Assembly (NCBI GenBank): GCA_964036045.1
Contig: OZ038380.1
Span: forward strand, 169,953,786-170,017,785
From: Eutreptiella sp. 'Long Island Sound 2002'
Taxonomy: Eukaryota > Euglenozoa > Euglenophyceae > Eutreptiales > Eutreptiaceae
Reading direction: 5' to 3'
DNA length: 64,000 nt
A model generated the notes under the pieces. The model saw nothing but the letters and a program-made list of their open reading frames with translations, ran no database searches and was not told where the DNA came from. Position numbers and translations under genes: made by a program. Each line of letters begins with the position of its first letter. Within the stretch, counting starts at the first letter, position 1. This document shows, one piece after another, positions 45,553 to 55,610 of the stretch.

Positions 45553-47090
45553 CCCCCCACAGCCCCACTCGACTGATAGCCTGACTGTTAGTGATCGTCT
45601 GACTAGACATAGTCAGACATGCTATTCCTGTCTTTCTGTCTCTGACACAGAATGTGTCCTGAGGTCTAACTAGGTTTGGCATAGAGAATTAAGATGCATT
45701 TATGCCCTACCGGACCAGAGGGCACAATGGGCAAGCAAACGCCCCCGTACATGAAGGACATATTTCCGCCAGGGGCGCCCAGCAAGTTTTTCTCTGTTTT
45801 CTCATAGCAGAATTTTTTTCACATCAACAGACTTCATTTCTCGTTGCCCCAGTGGCGTGGCAGTTTCTGATACTGCATGAGCAGATGGCAGTTTACAGGT
45901 GAGTTTCAAGTATACGTCCCGCAACCACGGGTGGTATGCGGCCCAGGTACCGCACGGGACAACATATGTTGTACTTACACTGTCATTACTGATCCGGCCC
46001 GTCTGGCCGAGCACTTACGAAGAACTTGTGAGTCTGAGCAAAAAATAAATAAATAAAGATGCATTTATGCCCTACTGTGGAGTGCATTACCTCAATCTGT
46101 AGTCTTGCTGCACTGCATGTCTATTTTTCTACAATTCAATCCTCTCAAGTTAACTAGGTGCCCCCCCCCCCCGCCCACTCTTGAGGGCATCCCCGGTGCA
46201 CGCGTTGTGCGTTGGGGCTACGGGGGAGCAGGGCGTGGTCCTCCCACGCCCCAGTTCCTGAAGTCGTGTCTTTTGGCCCCAGAGAGTGCAATTTGCCGTC
46301 CACCCCAGCCCCCATATGCTCAGCGGCTATGGGACCCGCAGTCAGTGTGCAGGGCTCAGCCAGGGTGGTCAGAGCCCCCACGCACCCCCTCCCGCACCCA
46401 CTTTTAAAACAAGTTGATTGGGAGTCACCCACACTGGCGAATGAGGGTGTGCCCCTCTGACTGCCCACCATTACACACAGTGAACCCCCGTTTGCCTAAA
46501 CCCCCCGGCATCGCAAGCAGCGTTCCCACGTGTGCTATGGCGTGTATCGTTTCGTGTATCGCTACATTGGCCTTGGACCACATCTGCAATGCTGACCCCA
46601 TCTACTCTCACCACATGTCGGGATGTGTGTGAGTCCCTCCATGATGCGCGAACCCATGTGCACTGAATGGCAATCGGTAGAGTTGTTAACAATAAGATAT
46701 AAGCGAATAGTGACCAACTGTGACTGAATGTCATCCCCCCCCCCTGTGCCTCTGGTGCTGATAGTGTATGAAATGCAATCCACTGATTCATCTCCGTCTT
46801 CAATCTTCACACCACTGTATTCCTCAGCCTACAGTCATTGGGGGCGTACCGTGCGCTGTGCGAAAAGTAGGCCATTCTCCACCACCGGTAGGCAGTTTTT
46901 TGGGTGTAGGATTGCCGCAAGGTACTATTGCCGTTGTGTGTCCTTGTAGCATCAACCCTCCCCCTTCTTGCATGTATGTACCCTTGCAAACGGGCACCCT
47001 GAGGCCGGTATATGGTGATACATTCTCAGGGTGTTTGCTGCGGGGCATCATCTTTTGCTCTCATTTCTCAGACCCTCTATTGCATTCACC

Positions 47091-47482
47091 ATGGACTTTA
47101 ATGTTGGAGATAGGGTGTTCTACACTCGCTCCAATATGATGCGAGTTCCTGCCACAGTGGTGGGGTTTGGTCTTGGAGAGTAGTGCGTGACATTTGGCTG
47201 GGGTCCCATCAAGACTTGCATGCCAACACACGCATACTTTTGCACTTTTCACAGTTCATGTTGCGAAGGCAGAAAAGGTATCAACCTTATGGCCCATGGG
47301 GGCACATTCCTTCTTCCATTTGGACAGAGGAAGAGGCCCCTGAGGTTGATGAGGAAGAGGAGGATACTTTCCTTTGCCAAGTTTGTGGCAAAAGGGACAC
47401 ATCGGAATGCTCCACGTGTGACCTTTACTTGTGTAGAGGTTGCATGGATGAGCATACTTGCGATATTGATGTTCCCGAGTAG
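47091..47482 (+). pseudogene. Transposon-protein scraps: GDRVFYTRSN module and Cys-rich tail
   Basis: From ATG at 47091 the first frame reads FNVGDRVFYTRSNMMRVP then ATVVG and stops. After TTTTCACAG (ending at 47230) a second frame reads an acidic linker (EEEAPEVDEEEEDTFLC) and CQVC-x7-CSTC-x4-CRGC-x3-H to TAG. The Cys spacing matches the fragments at 7.9 and 51.1 kb. The two frames may be exons of one small gene, but the donor site is unclear. Confidence 0.4.
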
Positions 47483-47703
47483 CCCCTAATATATTTTCAG
47501 GTGTTCTTGAACACCCGCAAGACAATTTTATTGTCTACATTGCATTGTTTTGGACATTGGATAATTCTCAGAACACGACACGTTTGAATTTCGGACTTTT
47601 GAATTGCTCGTGCATGCTTCTAGAGGTGGCAGGTTTTCAGGGCTGTTACCGGGGTAAACACCGTAATAACTGGCGCTGTGCGCGCGCTGTGCGAAAACGC
47701 CCC

Positions 47704-47955
47704 CATTGTGCCTCATGCACACTGGGAAGCCTACGGGCGTGGCAGTCTCCCACTGCATCACCTGGTTTCAGACTCAACTAATCCTCACTACGTGTCAGGT
47801 CCGCTACTACGGCCACTGTGGGATCAGCGCAGCACTGGACAGCTCTGCACCTTGATCCCGAGAGGTTATGTCGAGTACTGTCCCGAGAGGTTATCTCGAG
47901 TACTGTAAAGTGAGCAGGCTGCACCAGCTCATCTTGGTCTGGGCCAAAAAAAAAA
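47704..47955 (+). repeat. SINE-like repeat S, copy 2
   Basis: As copy 1, with the extra 5' part CATTGTGCCTCATGCACACT shared with copy 3, an internal duplication of GAGAGGTTATNTCGAGTACT, and an A11 tail. Confidence 0.85.
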
Positions 47956-48567
47956 ACACTCAGTAACAATAAACCTGAGTGTTGCCATGGAAGACCCGCC
48001 TGGTTCTGCAGGAGTTCTTTGATTTGTGTGTATGTCGTGGGGGCTGAGTCGGTACAGGAGCAGGGGGGCAGGGGGGTAGAAAGGTACCCCCCCTCCCCCA
48101 GTGCCTAGGAACCGCCTTGCGCAAGAACCGCCCCCTGGTTCCGCGGTCGAATTCTCGCACCACTTTGTTTTACCACAGTATTGGGTCAGTCAGGTAAAGA
48201 CAGGGGCCCACTGACAGCACCTCTTTGCAAATTTTGTTTTTTCATTTTTGGCGAACCATCCTTTCTTCGTTAAACAGGTGCTGTCTGATGGCTGGGTGCC
48301 TGGGCAGGCAGGTTTCACCTAGGGTCTTCTAGGCCACTGACCAGCCGCATCTCTTTCTGCTCTTTGTACTGCCTGCCGCTTTGTGCAGCCAGAGTTCCTT
48401 CGGGGGCGGGCACACTGGCAAAACAAAAGGAGGTGGAAAAGGATGGAGCCTATAATTGAGCCATGGAGGAAACCCATAAGGCCTACCCCCTCCCTCCCGT
48501 CGGCCACTTTGTTTTGCACTTAAATTTTGACCCTCCCCCACGGACAACAGAAAACACATGAGGAGCA

Positions 48568-48860
48568 TACCTGAAATGCACTGAGCACACGCGTCACAGT
48601 GCTCTTTGGGTTGGAGGCCAGGTCCGGCGGAGCCTCCCGAGGAGGCGATGGGGCCGGCCCTGCCTCCGGGCTTCGGTTCGAGATATGAACCAACGGACAG
48701 TTCGAACCCCGGGGAGGTAAACTGGGAAACGGGAGCGGGCGGTTGGGAAAACGTTCAGATTGGTGACGGCCAAGCAGCAAACTGGAAATGCACTGCACAC
48801 ACACGCCACAGAACACGGGTTCGAGCCCAGGTCCCGGTTGGTCTGCCGTGGAGCCGTCGC
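48568..48860. repeat. Duplicated segment with a tRNA-type B box
   Basis: AAATGCACTGNGCACACGC-like sequence followed by CCAGGTCC occurs near 48575 and 48786. The second copy contains GGTTCGAGCCC (48824-48834), a perfect Pol III B box. No complete tRNA fold is apparent. Confidence 0.45.
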
Positions 48861-48924
48861 TTTTGTTATTCTGGGATGCTTGCCTGACCGGTCCAATGGG
48901 GGGTGTAGGCTTGTAGGCTTTAAC

Positions 48925-49096
48925 CAAACGGGCCAAGAAACATTCGATAGCCGCTGACTGCGGTGAGCTCAAGGCAACAGTTGGCCCTCGTTTGAGGTGT
49001 ACTGCAAAGCAGAAGGTTAAACATTGAACTGAAGTTTGTGGCGATGACCATATGCCTGTGACACGGGGGCATATGTGAGCTCTGTATCCGTTGCCT
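48925..49096 (-). repeat. Interspersed repeat family G, copy 2
   Basis: The reverse complement closely matches 9961-10143 throughout. Confidence 0.85.
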
Positions 49097-49475
49097 TACG
49101 GCCGTGCCCAACGAATGCCTTGTCCAACAAACACTTCCGTTCGGACTGTATTTGTTGAGGACATAACTAGTTACGTACTTAATTATATACCGGGCTTCAG
49201 AATCGAGATTTCAGGCTCAAGGATTGGGGAAATGGGGGGTTGTAGTGAGTATTTGTGGGTAAATTTGTAACGCAGGATGTGAGAGAATTGTGTCCCTCAA
49301 CTACAGGACTCTGAAAAGGGCTAATTGGAGGCCTCCATTGGTTTGTACTTTGGATGGGCTGGGTGTCTTGTGCCTGGGGATGTGTTACCACCATTTCGCA
49401 ATATTGTCGCGCGCACCAAACGGCGTGTCCAAGGAACACTCCCGTTCGGACCGTATTTTTTGAGGACAAAGTTGT
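49085..49475. repeat. Direct repeat pair TGTCCAA-x-AACAC...GTTCGGAC
   Basis: 49085-49175 and 49400-49475 both contain TGTCCAA, AACACT(T/C)CCGTTCGGAC, GTATTT and TTGAGGACA in the same order. Confidence 0.7.
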
Positions 49476-49972
49476 TTGTTGGGCACAGGGGGGGAGGGGG
49501 GGGAAGTCGCAGTAGGTGAAGGACTGGGTGAGTGCCGCCTGGCATAAGAGATATGTGCCCGTGGGGCGAGGCAAAATTTGGCCTGCGCGCAGCCCCCAAA
49601 GTCATGACGTTAGCGGGTTGGGCTCTGTCACGGTGACGTCATGAACGGGCTCCCAACCTCTCAAGCGTTCAAGAACATGGAGAACGAGTCGTCCCAACAA
49701 CACCACACGTGACATCAACAATGTCAAGCCACGGGGGGGAACGACATCACAGTTTCCTTTGCTGACGTCGGATTCGGCCGCAGTCTCCTTACGTCTGAGT
49801 TACTTTTCCTTCGTGAATGTTTGTACGCCAGAGCAATCATTGGTTTGCGCAGTTCTCGAATTCCCTCGGCTGAGAGCACATCCACTGAAGTTGCTGCTGT
49901 TGACTGTCTGCCCGAATTCAATGCCTGTATGATATTCTAAACTTGGATCCCGCGAAAACCCCAGCCTACTGG

Positions 49973-50199
49973 CATTGTGCCTCATGCACACTGGGAAGCC
50001 TATGGGCGTGGCAGTCCCCCACTGCATAACCTGGGTTCAGACTCAACTAATTCTCACTACGTGTCAGATCCGCTACCACAGCCACTGTGGGATCATCGTA
50101 GCACTGGACAGCTCTGCACCTTGATCCCGAGAGGTGATCTCGAGTAGTGTAAAGTGAGCGGGCTACGCTCATCTTGGTCAGGGCCAAAAACAAAAAAAC
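49973..50199 (+). repeat. SINE-like repeat S, copy 3
   Basis: Starts CATTGTGCCTCATGCACACT, contains GGGTTCAGACTC and GATCCCGAGAGGTGATCTCG, and ends in an A-rich tail followed by ACTCAG, as in copy 2. Confidence 0.85.
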
Positions 50200-50834
50200 T
50201 CAGACCCCGCGAAGTTGTTCATGATCGCACACAGAAGAATACTGACAAATGGAGTCTCTGGAAACACCCGAAGACAAAAAAGCAAAGACTAGCACGGACT
50301 CCACCGTGGACCAGATGCAGCGGCATGTACAGTCCCTCACTGCCAAGCCACTTTTCACTATGTTGTGAGGTATTGTCAAGGTTTCATTTCAGGGCTGTGG
50401 GTGGCTTGAGGGCTGGTGGGGTGAGACATGGGGTTGGCTAATGGCTAACACTCTGGGGGTATTACGGTCTGTGCAGGCAAGAATATTGTTAATTTCCCTA
50501 AATTCCCCAATTTCTCCCTGTAAATCGCGCGCTGTGCAGAAATATCCCCACATGCTATAAAGGCGGCCTCTGTGCCCCATTGCCATGCTTTCCACTCACA
50601 CCAACCCCAGCTCTGAGCACAGACAAGCACCAGATTTGCTCAACTACAGGCCCTGGGTTCTGACAGCATACTCATTTTTCGTTCTTCTATTTATTTTTGC
50701 ACCATCTAAACCACCAGTTCCCGAGCTATGGCTGCATCATGCTCGCTTCCAGCCATTCGAACTAAATCCCTGGGTGGGGAATATCATGTAATTTCTGCCC
50801 TAATCATGTTATGGCCCGCTGGTGAAAGGCGAAA

Positions 50835-51278
50835 GTGTTTGATTCCTATGCTTGTTTTGCCCTAAATGGGTTTGTGTGCCCAAGCACCAGGGCTGAGAGC
50901 TGGTCTTTGTACCCCCCGCTTGCCCTTTACCCGGAAGTACCACCGGCAAACTCCTTCAGCCTTAATGCCCCCCCCGCCCGTCCTTTGTCACAGGGGTATA
51001 TGCGAGCTCAGCATCCGTTGCTCCTAGCCATGTGCCACATGTGCCACAGTGGAACTGCCGAACATTGCTGCATATGCATACCAGGACGTGCATGTGTAGA
51101 GTGCTTCGTTGACCTGCATGCGGCCTCCTTTGCGGGAACAACGCCCTTGTCAGAACCGACGAAGGTGTTGTTTCTGCGACTTTCAGAACCATGTCCACCA
51201 CTGGGTGTTGTTGCAATCACATTTTGGGAGGGAGTACCGGGCACGGTGCGCGCACGGTGCAAGTATTTGAGTTGTTGA
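50835..51278 (+). pseudogene. Cys-rich transposase-tail-like fragment
   Basis: The open frame contains CHMC-x7-CCIC-x5-CVEC-x4-H (about 51033-51119), with the same spacing as the 7.9 and 47.4 kb fragments. Flanking residues match nothing I recognise. Family G fragment 3 ends just upstream of the motif. Confidence 0.35.
50986..51035 (-). repeat. Interspersed repeat family G, partial copy 3
   Basis: GTCACAGGGGTATATGCGAG followed by CTCAGCATCCGTTGC corresponds to the outer end of copies 1 and 2. Confidence 0.6.
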
Positions 51279-52004
51279 GAAATAGCAGTAACCATCCATG
51301 GCCCACAAGGGAAAACGGTAACCATCAGGACACAGTAGGAAATAACAGTAAGGGGGCGTTTTGCACGCTGTGCCCGCGCTGTGCACAAAGTTTGTATGGG
51401 ACCATGCCCAACCTGCATAGTAGTGCCTAGTACCCGTAACAATGAGCCTTGTTATGCATTTATATGAGTTGCATGCATGCTTTGCCCTCATTTCTAGTGC
51501 ATTGGTATGTGTTGTTGTGCATCCTTTCCTATAGGTTGGTGGTATCTTTTTGGTGATTCGCCCAATACATATCCACTGGCTCTACTGTAGGTGCAGATAG
51601 TTCTGATTTGTCTCCTCATCAGCCGGCAACATAGAAATCCCATCGCGAAGCAAGAAGTATCGCCATGTGGCTGTACATAGCCGAAAAGAGGTTGTGGATG
51701 TGGACGCCATGTCGAGTGATGCATGTCCTGTACGTATGCTAAGCGAAGGGGAGTATGGCGTTCAGACTTCGAGTTAAGGACAAACTTTATTCTTCCCTTT
51801 TTTTGCATGTGTCTTTGCTGTGGCTGAGTACACTGGCATCTCTTATGCTGGGGGTGGGGTGAAACATCAGGCTGTCCAACGTTGTGCGGGTGTAGTATGG
51901 TTTATATAGGCAAGAATATTGCCAATTGTAGCAAAGACCCCCAATTTCTTCCTGTCATGTGCGTGCTGTGCCTGCGCTGTGCCCGCCCTGTGCACACACG
52001 CCCC

Positions 52005-52228
52005 CTAACTATCCAGGACCCACCAAGAAATAATAGCAACTATCCAGAGCCCATCAGGAAATAACAGTGACCATCCAAGGCCCTCGAGGATATAACAACA
52101 ACCATTGAGAGCCAACCAGGGGGAATGGCTATGATGTAGAATAGCCATCAAGAGCCTAGAGGACACACGTATGATACAGTATAGGCATCAAGTGCCTAGA
52201 GGACACGAGTATGATATAGAATAGGTGT
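52005..52228. repeat. Two adjacent minisatellites
   Basis: 52005-52127 repeats an ATCCA-x-GACCCA...AAATAA-x-AGCAAC unit of about 37 bases. 52128-52228 repeats a GTATGAT-x-CAGTATAGGCATCAAG unit of about 46 bases with CCTAGAGGACAC. The first unit is also present near 51285-51350. Confidence 0.75.
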
Positions 52229-52964
52229 ATAGTTGGTTGCGCCCTTTAGGGGGTCCATGGCAGAAGAATACCAACAGCATCAGAGGACATGGTGCATGGG
52301 CTGTATGTAGAGTAATCTAGGGACTGTGTGGCAAAACACAATCCTGTAGAGAAGCGCAATACGGGGGGGGGTTGTGTGCCTAAGTCAATTTCATGGTGGT
52401 AAATTTCCCCAAACTAGGCCCGTCAAGGATACAACGATGGGCAAGGGCATCCCCAATTCTTGTTTGCTGGGGGCTCCCATGCCAGGCAAACTGAAGTGTG
52501 GGGCGTCCAAGCACTTGACCATTCGTTGGATGCCGGGCCACCGAGAGCTGCACCCTCTTGCCTTTATCGCCTCGATGGCCCCTTTGTCACTTTTGTTGAG
52601 GTGACGGTCGCTGCAATGCAAAGGAGAAGTTAGCAGACTGCTCATATGTGACTACTCATATGTGGTGTAGATACCCTTTATGCCTTTAGGTACTCAAGAG
52701 CAGGGAGTCCAACACGTTTGAGCGCCTACAGTCCCACTCGATGCTGTGAATGAGTCTTGCAGCCCTTCACCTGCTGCGGCAACAACGAGGGCCTCATTGG
52801 AGCGCACCTTTCAGCCCCGACGGTATTTGCAGTGCCGTTTCACCAGAAGTGCACATGTGTCGGACAGGATAGCACATGGCACAGGATGGGATCAGTGCAT
52901 CCCTGATGGCTCCCAACAGGCGGTCCCAAGAAAAACTATTGCATGCAACGTTGGGGGATGCCGA

Positions 52965-53575
52965 GTTGGTCCCTTGGGAGACCCCCCCCCCACACCCAAG
53001 ACCCAAATAGGGTGAAAAACACAGATTTGCTGCCTAAAACATGCTTTACATACCTGAGATGGTGACTTTAGACGATCATGGTATCAAAAAAGAAAATTTC
53101 GAAATCTTCGAATTTTGAATTGTATAGGCGGAAAACTGTGTAAGCAGGTTGTATGCCAATCCGCTGGGAACCCCCACCCCCCCCAGCACGCCCACTACCC
53201 AAATAGGGTAAAAAAGGAATAAATACGGCCTAAAATATGCTTTGCATACCTTGGATGGTCATTTCAGATGATCACAATATCAAAAAAATAAGTTTCAGAA
53301 ACTTCGAGTTTTGAGCTGCTCAAGGTGAAAAAATGTATAAGCAGGTTGTGCACCAATCCCTCGTGAGACCCCCCCCCCCCTGCATGCGCCCTAAACCCAA
53401 ATAAGGTGAAAAACACATAAATACGGCCTGAAACATGTTTCACATACCTTGGATGGTCCTTTTACGTGATCACAATACCAAAAAAAATAAGTTTTGGAAA
53501 CTTTGATTTTTGAGCTGCCCAGGGTGAAAAACTGCATTAGCAGGTTGTGCACCGGCCCATTCACTAGGCCATTAT
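52965..53575. repeat. Satellite array 2, about 185-base units
   Basis: Three units of the same satellite as 15893-17180, again with C runs after CCCTTGGGA-type sequence and with the same terminal CCGGCCCATTCACT. Confidence 0.92.
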
Positions 53576-53599
53576 CTTTTTACTTGCCACCAGGCAAAG

Positions 53600-54055
53600 G
53601 GCCTATTTCACATGCTCAAGGCGGAGATCCAGAGTTATTTTGTCCGGCTCTCTCCCTTGCCTCTTACACTTAGTGAGAAGGTCCGCCTGAAGAAATCTCA
53701 GCTGGTCCCAGCACTCGCCTACCGCTTAATCACCCACTCTCTTTCCCCCAACCAGCTCGAAAAGCTTCAGGCACTCATCTGGGCGGGGGTTGCGTCTCGC
53801 AGCGTCACACGTCTAGTCTCCCCCAAAGACCGTTTCGCGGCTCGCCCAAAGGGAGGGTTGGGAATGAAGTTCCTACCACACAGCGTCCACGTTGCCACCG
53901 TGAACTATGGGCTACGGGCCCTTTGCGGCCTTGCCCCAAAGTCAGTTGGCCGTCTGTACGTCCAGTCTCTACTTAGCTCGAACCAGAGGGCCTCGGACCC
54001 AGTGCAAAACTCTAGTAAGAAAAAGTCACTGCCATGTCTTTCTTGGAGGGCTTGA
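53600..54055 (+). pseudogene. LINE reverse-transcriptase 3' remnant
   Basis: The open frame has the post-RT organisation of non-LTR retrotransposons: LSEKVRLKKSQLVPALAYRL, an aromatic IWAG-type motif (LQALIWAGVASR), then RPKGGLGMKFLPH, the PxGGLG signature of this region. The RT catalytic core (FADD) is absent. It starts at the edge of satellite array 2 and is cut off before the LTR retrotransposon. Confidence 0.6.
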
Positions 54056-54725
54056 TCCAGGCTAAGCCCCCCTTAAAACCCTTTGTTGATGCTGAGACAA
54101 ACTTAAGTGTTTTTATCTCTCTTTTGTTGCCTAAAGTACACTTTCTCAAAGTAACTAGGGTTGTGACCCTAGCCCCCCCATGAAGTTCACCCCTACCACT
54201 CAACTGAGCGGAGGTACCTTCCTTCATGGAGGTCATACCAAAATAAATCAGGCATTACATGCTTGTTGGCCTTGGAGGCTAAGCCTAAGTGGTCTCCCAC
54301 CCCAAGACCCCTATACTCAATTGTTTCTACCACTTATTGTGGTCCTACTTTGTAACTGTTTCTGAATTCAGTTGCTTGGCCAAGTCATTTTCTGTGTGGT
54401 CCTGACATCTATGCCCCTCAGTCCTAACCAGCACCATTTCACCCAAAAGAGTGCACATGAAGTGCCTATTGCAACCTCTGAGGCTAGAGTCTGACCAATT
54501 TTCTTTTAAAACCTTTTGCATTATCCATTTGTGATTGAATCTATGTACATATACCTCCTTTGTCTATCTGCAGCCCTTCTGTGTTATACTGGATTCCAAA
54601 ACCAATCATTGATTCGATCCAAATTCAGTCCTTGCTCTACTTGCTGCTTTGGTTTGGGGTTTTACAACTACAAAACCTGCAGGAATACATCAAAAGACCT
54701 AGGGCATAATTCAAGGACATCTTTC

Positions 54726-54736
54726 CGGTAGCAGAG
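54726..54736 (+). promoter_or_regulatory. Probable primer-binding site, initiator tRNA-Met
   Basis: CGGTAGCAGAG matches the complement of the initiator tRNA-Met 3' end (TGGTAGCAGAG) at all but the first base. Confidence 0.6.
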
Positions 54737-54806
54737 ACAGTCCCTTGTGACCTTTTGAACCGACCCTGAGAAGAAGTGCAGAACAAAGCTCAACAACAAG
54801 TCCATA

Positions 54807-55550
54807 ATGTCCACACCAAGTGTAAGGACCTGGCCTATTCGAACTGTCCAAGTACAAATGGGCAGTGTGGTCCACCCAATGAGTGAACCACCACACCGAG
54901 CACCACATCAACTCAGTGGCGCATCTGGGTCCCAAGGAGATCCAGAACGCAGAAGGGCGAAGGAGAATAAAGGCCTTACCACCGAGGCCTTAGCAGCACA
55001 CGGTGGAGACAGCTTCAGTCACCTCCACAGACGTGTGGCTGCTTCAGTATCAAGATCCAATTGTCCAGCTTCATCCTCAACTGCCATTGAAGGACCTGAG
55101 GAATATGAGAAGCTGAAGATGAAGATGGATGAGTACATCATGCATGAGGAGTACTATAAATCCATCCGTGGGGAAGATGGAGAGGAGCCCTTAGCTGTAC
55201 ATGGATCCAGACCACGTACAGATCTTGGGTCCTACGCTCACTCAGGTCCCCCATCCACAGCATCCCTGCCAAGACGACTACGACCTGAGTACCCAACCCC
55301 AAGGGCTCCCGAAGTGGGCCCAACACGAGTCGAAGAACACCATCCAAGGCCAACCTACGGTGCCCTGGATCAAACGGCCGAGCTACTGGCCAAATTCTTG
55401 TCTGGATCAGAAGATCCAGATGTGACGGCCTTATCAGAGGCCATTAAGGCTAAACTGGGTATTGCTGAACCTTTACCCAAGCCTGAGTTCCTCTCTCTCT
55501 CTCCAGGGCTGAGTACCCTGGCCGAAGATCTCAAGAGATCGAGGGTCTGA
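54807..55550 (+). CDS. Retrotransposon gag-like ORF 1
   Basis: 247 residues from ATG at 54807. The N-terminal half is Ser/Pro/Arg-rich. A charged helix follows (EEYEKLKMKMDEYIMHEEYY), and the end reads ELLAKFLSGSEDPDVTALSE. It has no zinc knuckle. It ends at TGA (55548-55550), and the same frame continues open into the next ORF, so it may be the N-terminal part of one gag precursor reached by readthrough, or an accessory protein of its own. Confidence 0.7.
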   Translation: MSTPSVRTWPIRTVQVQMGSVVHPMSEPPHRAPHQLSGASGSQGDPERRRAKENKGLTTEALAAHGGDSFSHLHRRVAASVSRSNCPASSSTAIEGPEEYEKLKMKMDEYIMHEEYYKSIRGEDGEEPLAVHGSRPRTDLGSYAHSGPPSTASLPRRLRPEYPTPRAPEVGPTRVEEHHPRPTYGALDQTAELLAKFLSGSEDPDVTALSEAIKAKLGIAEPLPKPEFLSLSPGLSTLAEDLKRSRV

Positions 55551-55610
55551 AGGCTGTTGCCTAAGGTTACCTGCCCCAGCCCCTTTCACCCCCGTGCCAG
55601 GACTGTGCCT

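Larger units (their letters stand above)
42828..53599. other. Repeat and transposon-scrap region without an intact gene
   Basis: About 10.8 kb with three SINE-like copies, families A and G, several minisatellites, two Cys-rich transposase-tail fragments and a satellite array. GCGCTGTGC-type strings recur at about 46850, 47680, 50525, 51365 and 51960. No conserved host gene is seen. Confidence 0.65.

Noticed and set aside
48785-48860. tRNA gene suggested by a perfect B box
   Set aside because: No acceptor stem or anticodon arm can be folded around GGTTCGAGCCC. It is kept only as a repeat.
54060-54724. 5' LTR of the gypsy element
   Set aside because: No sequence here matches the region after the polypurine tract (61989 onward), so LTRs cannot be called by eye.
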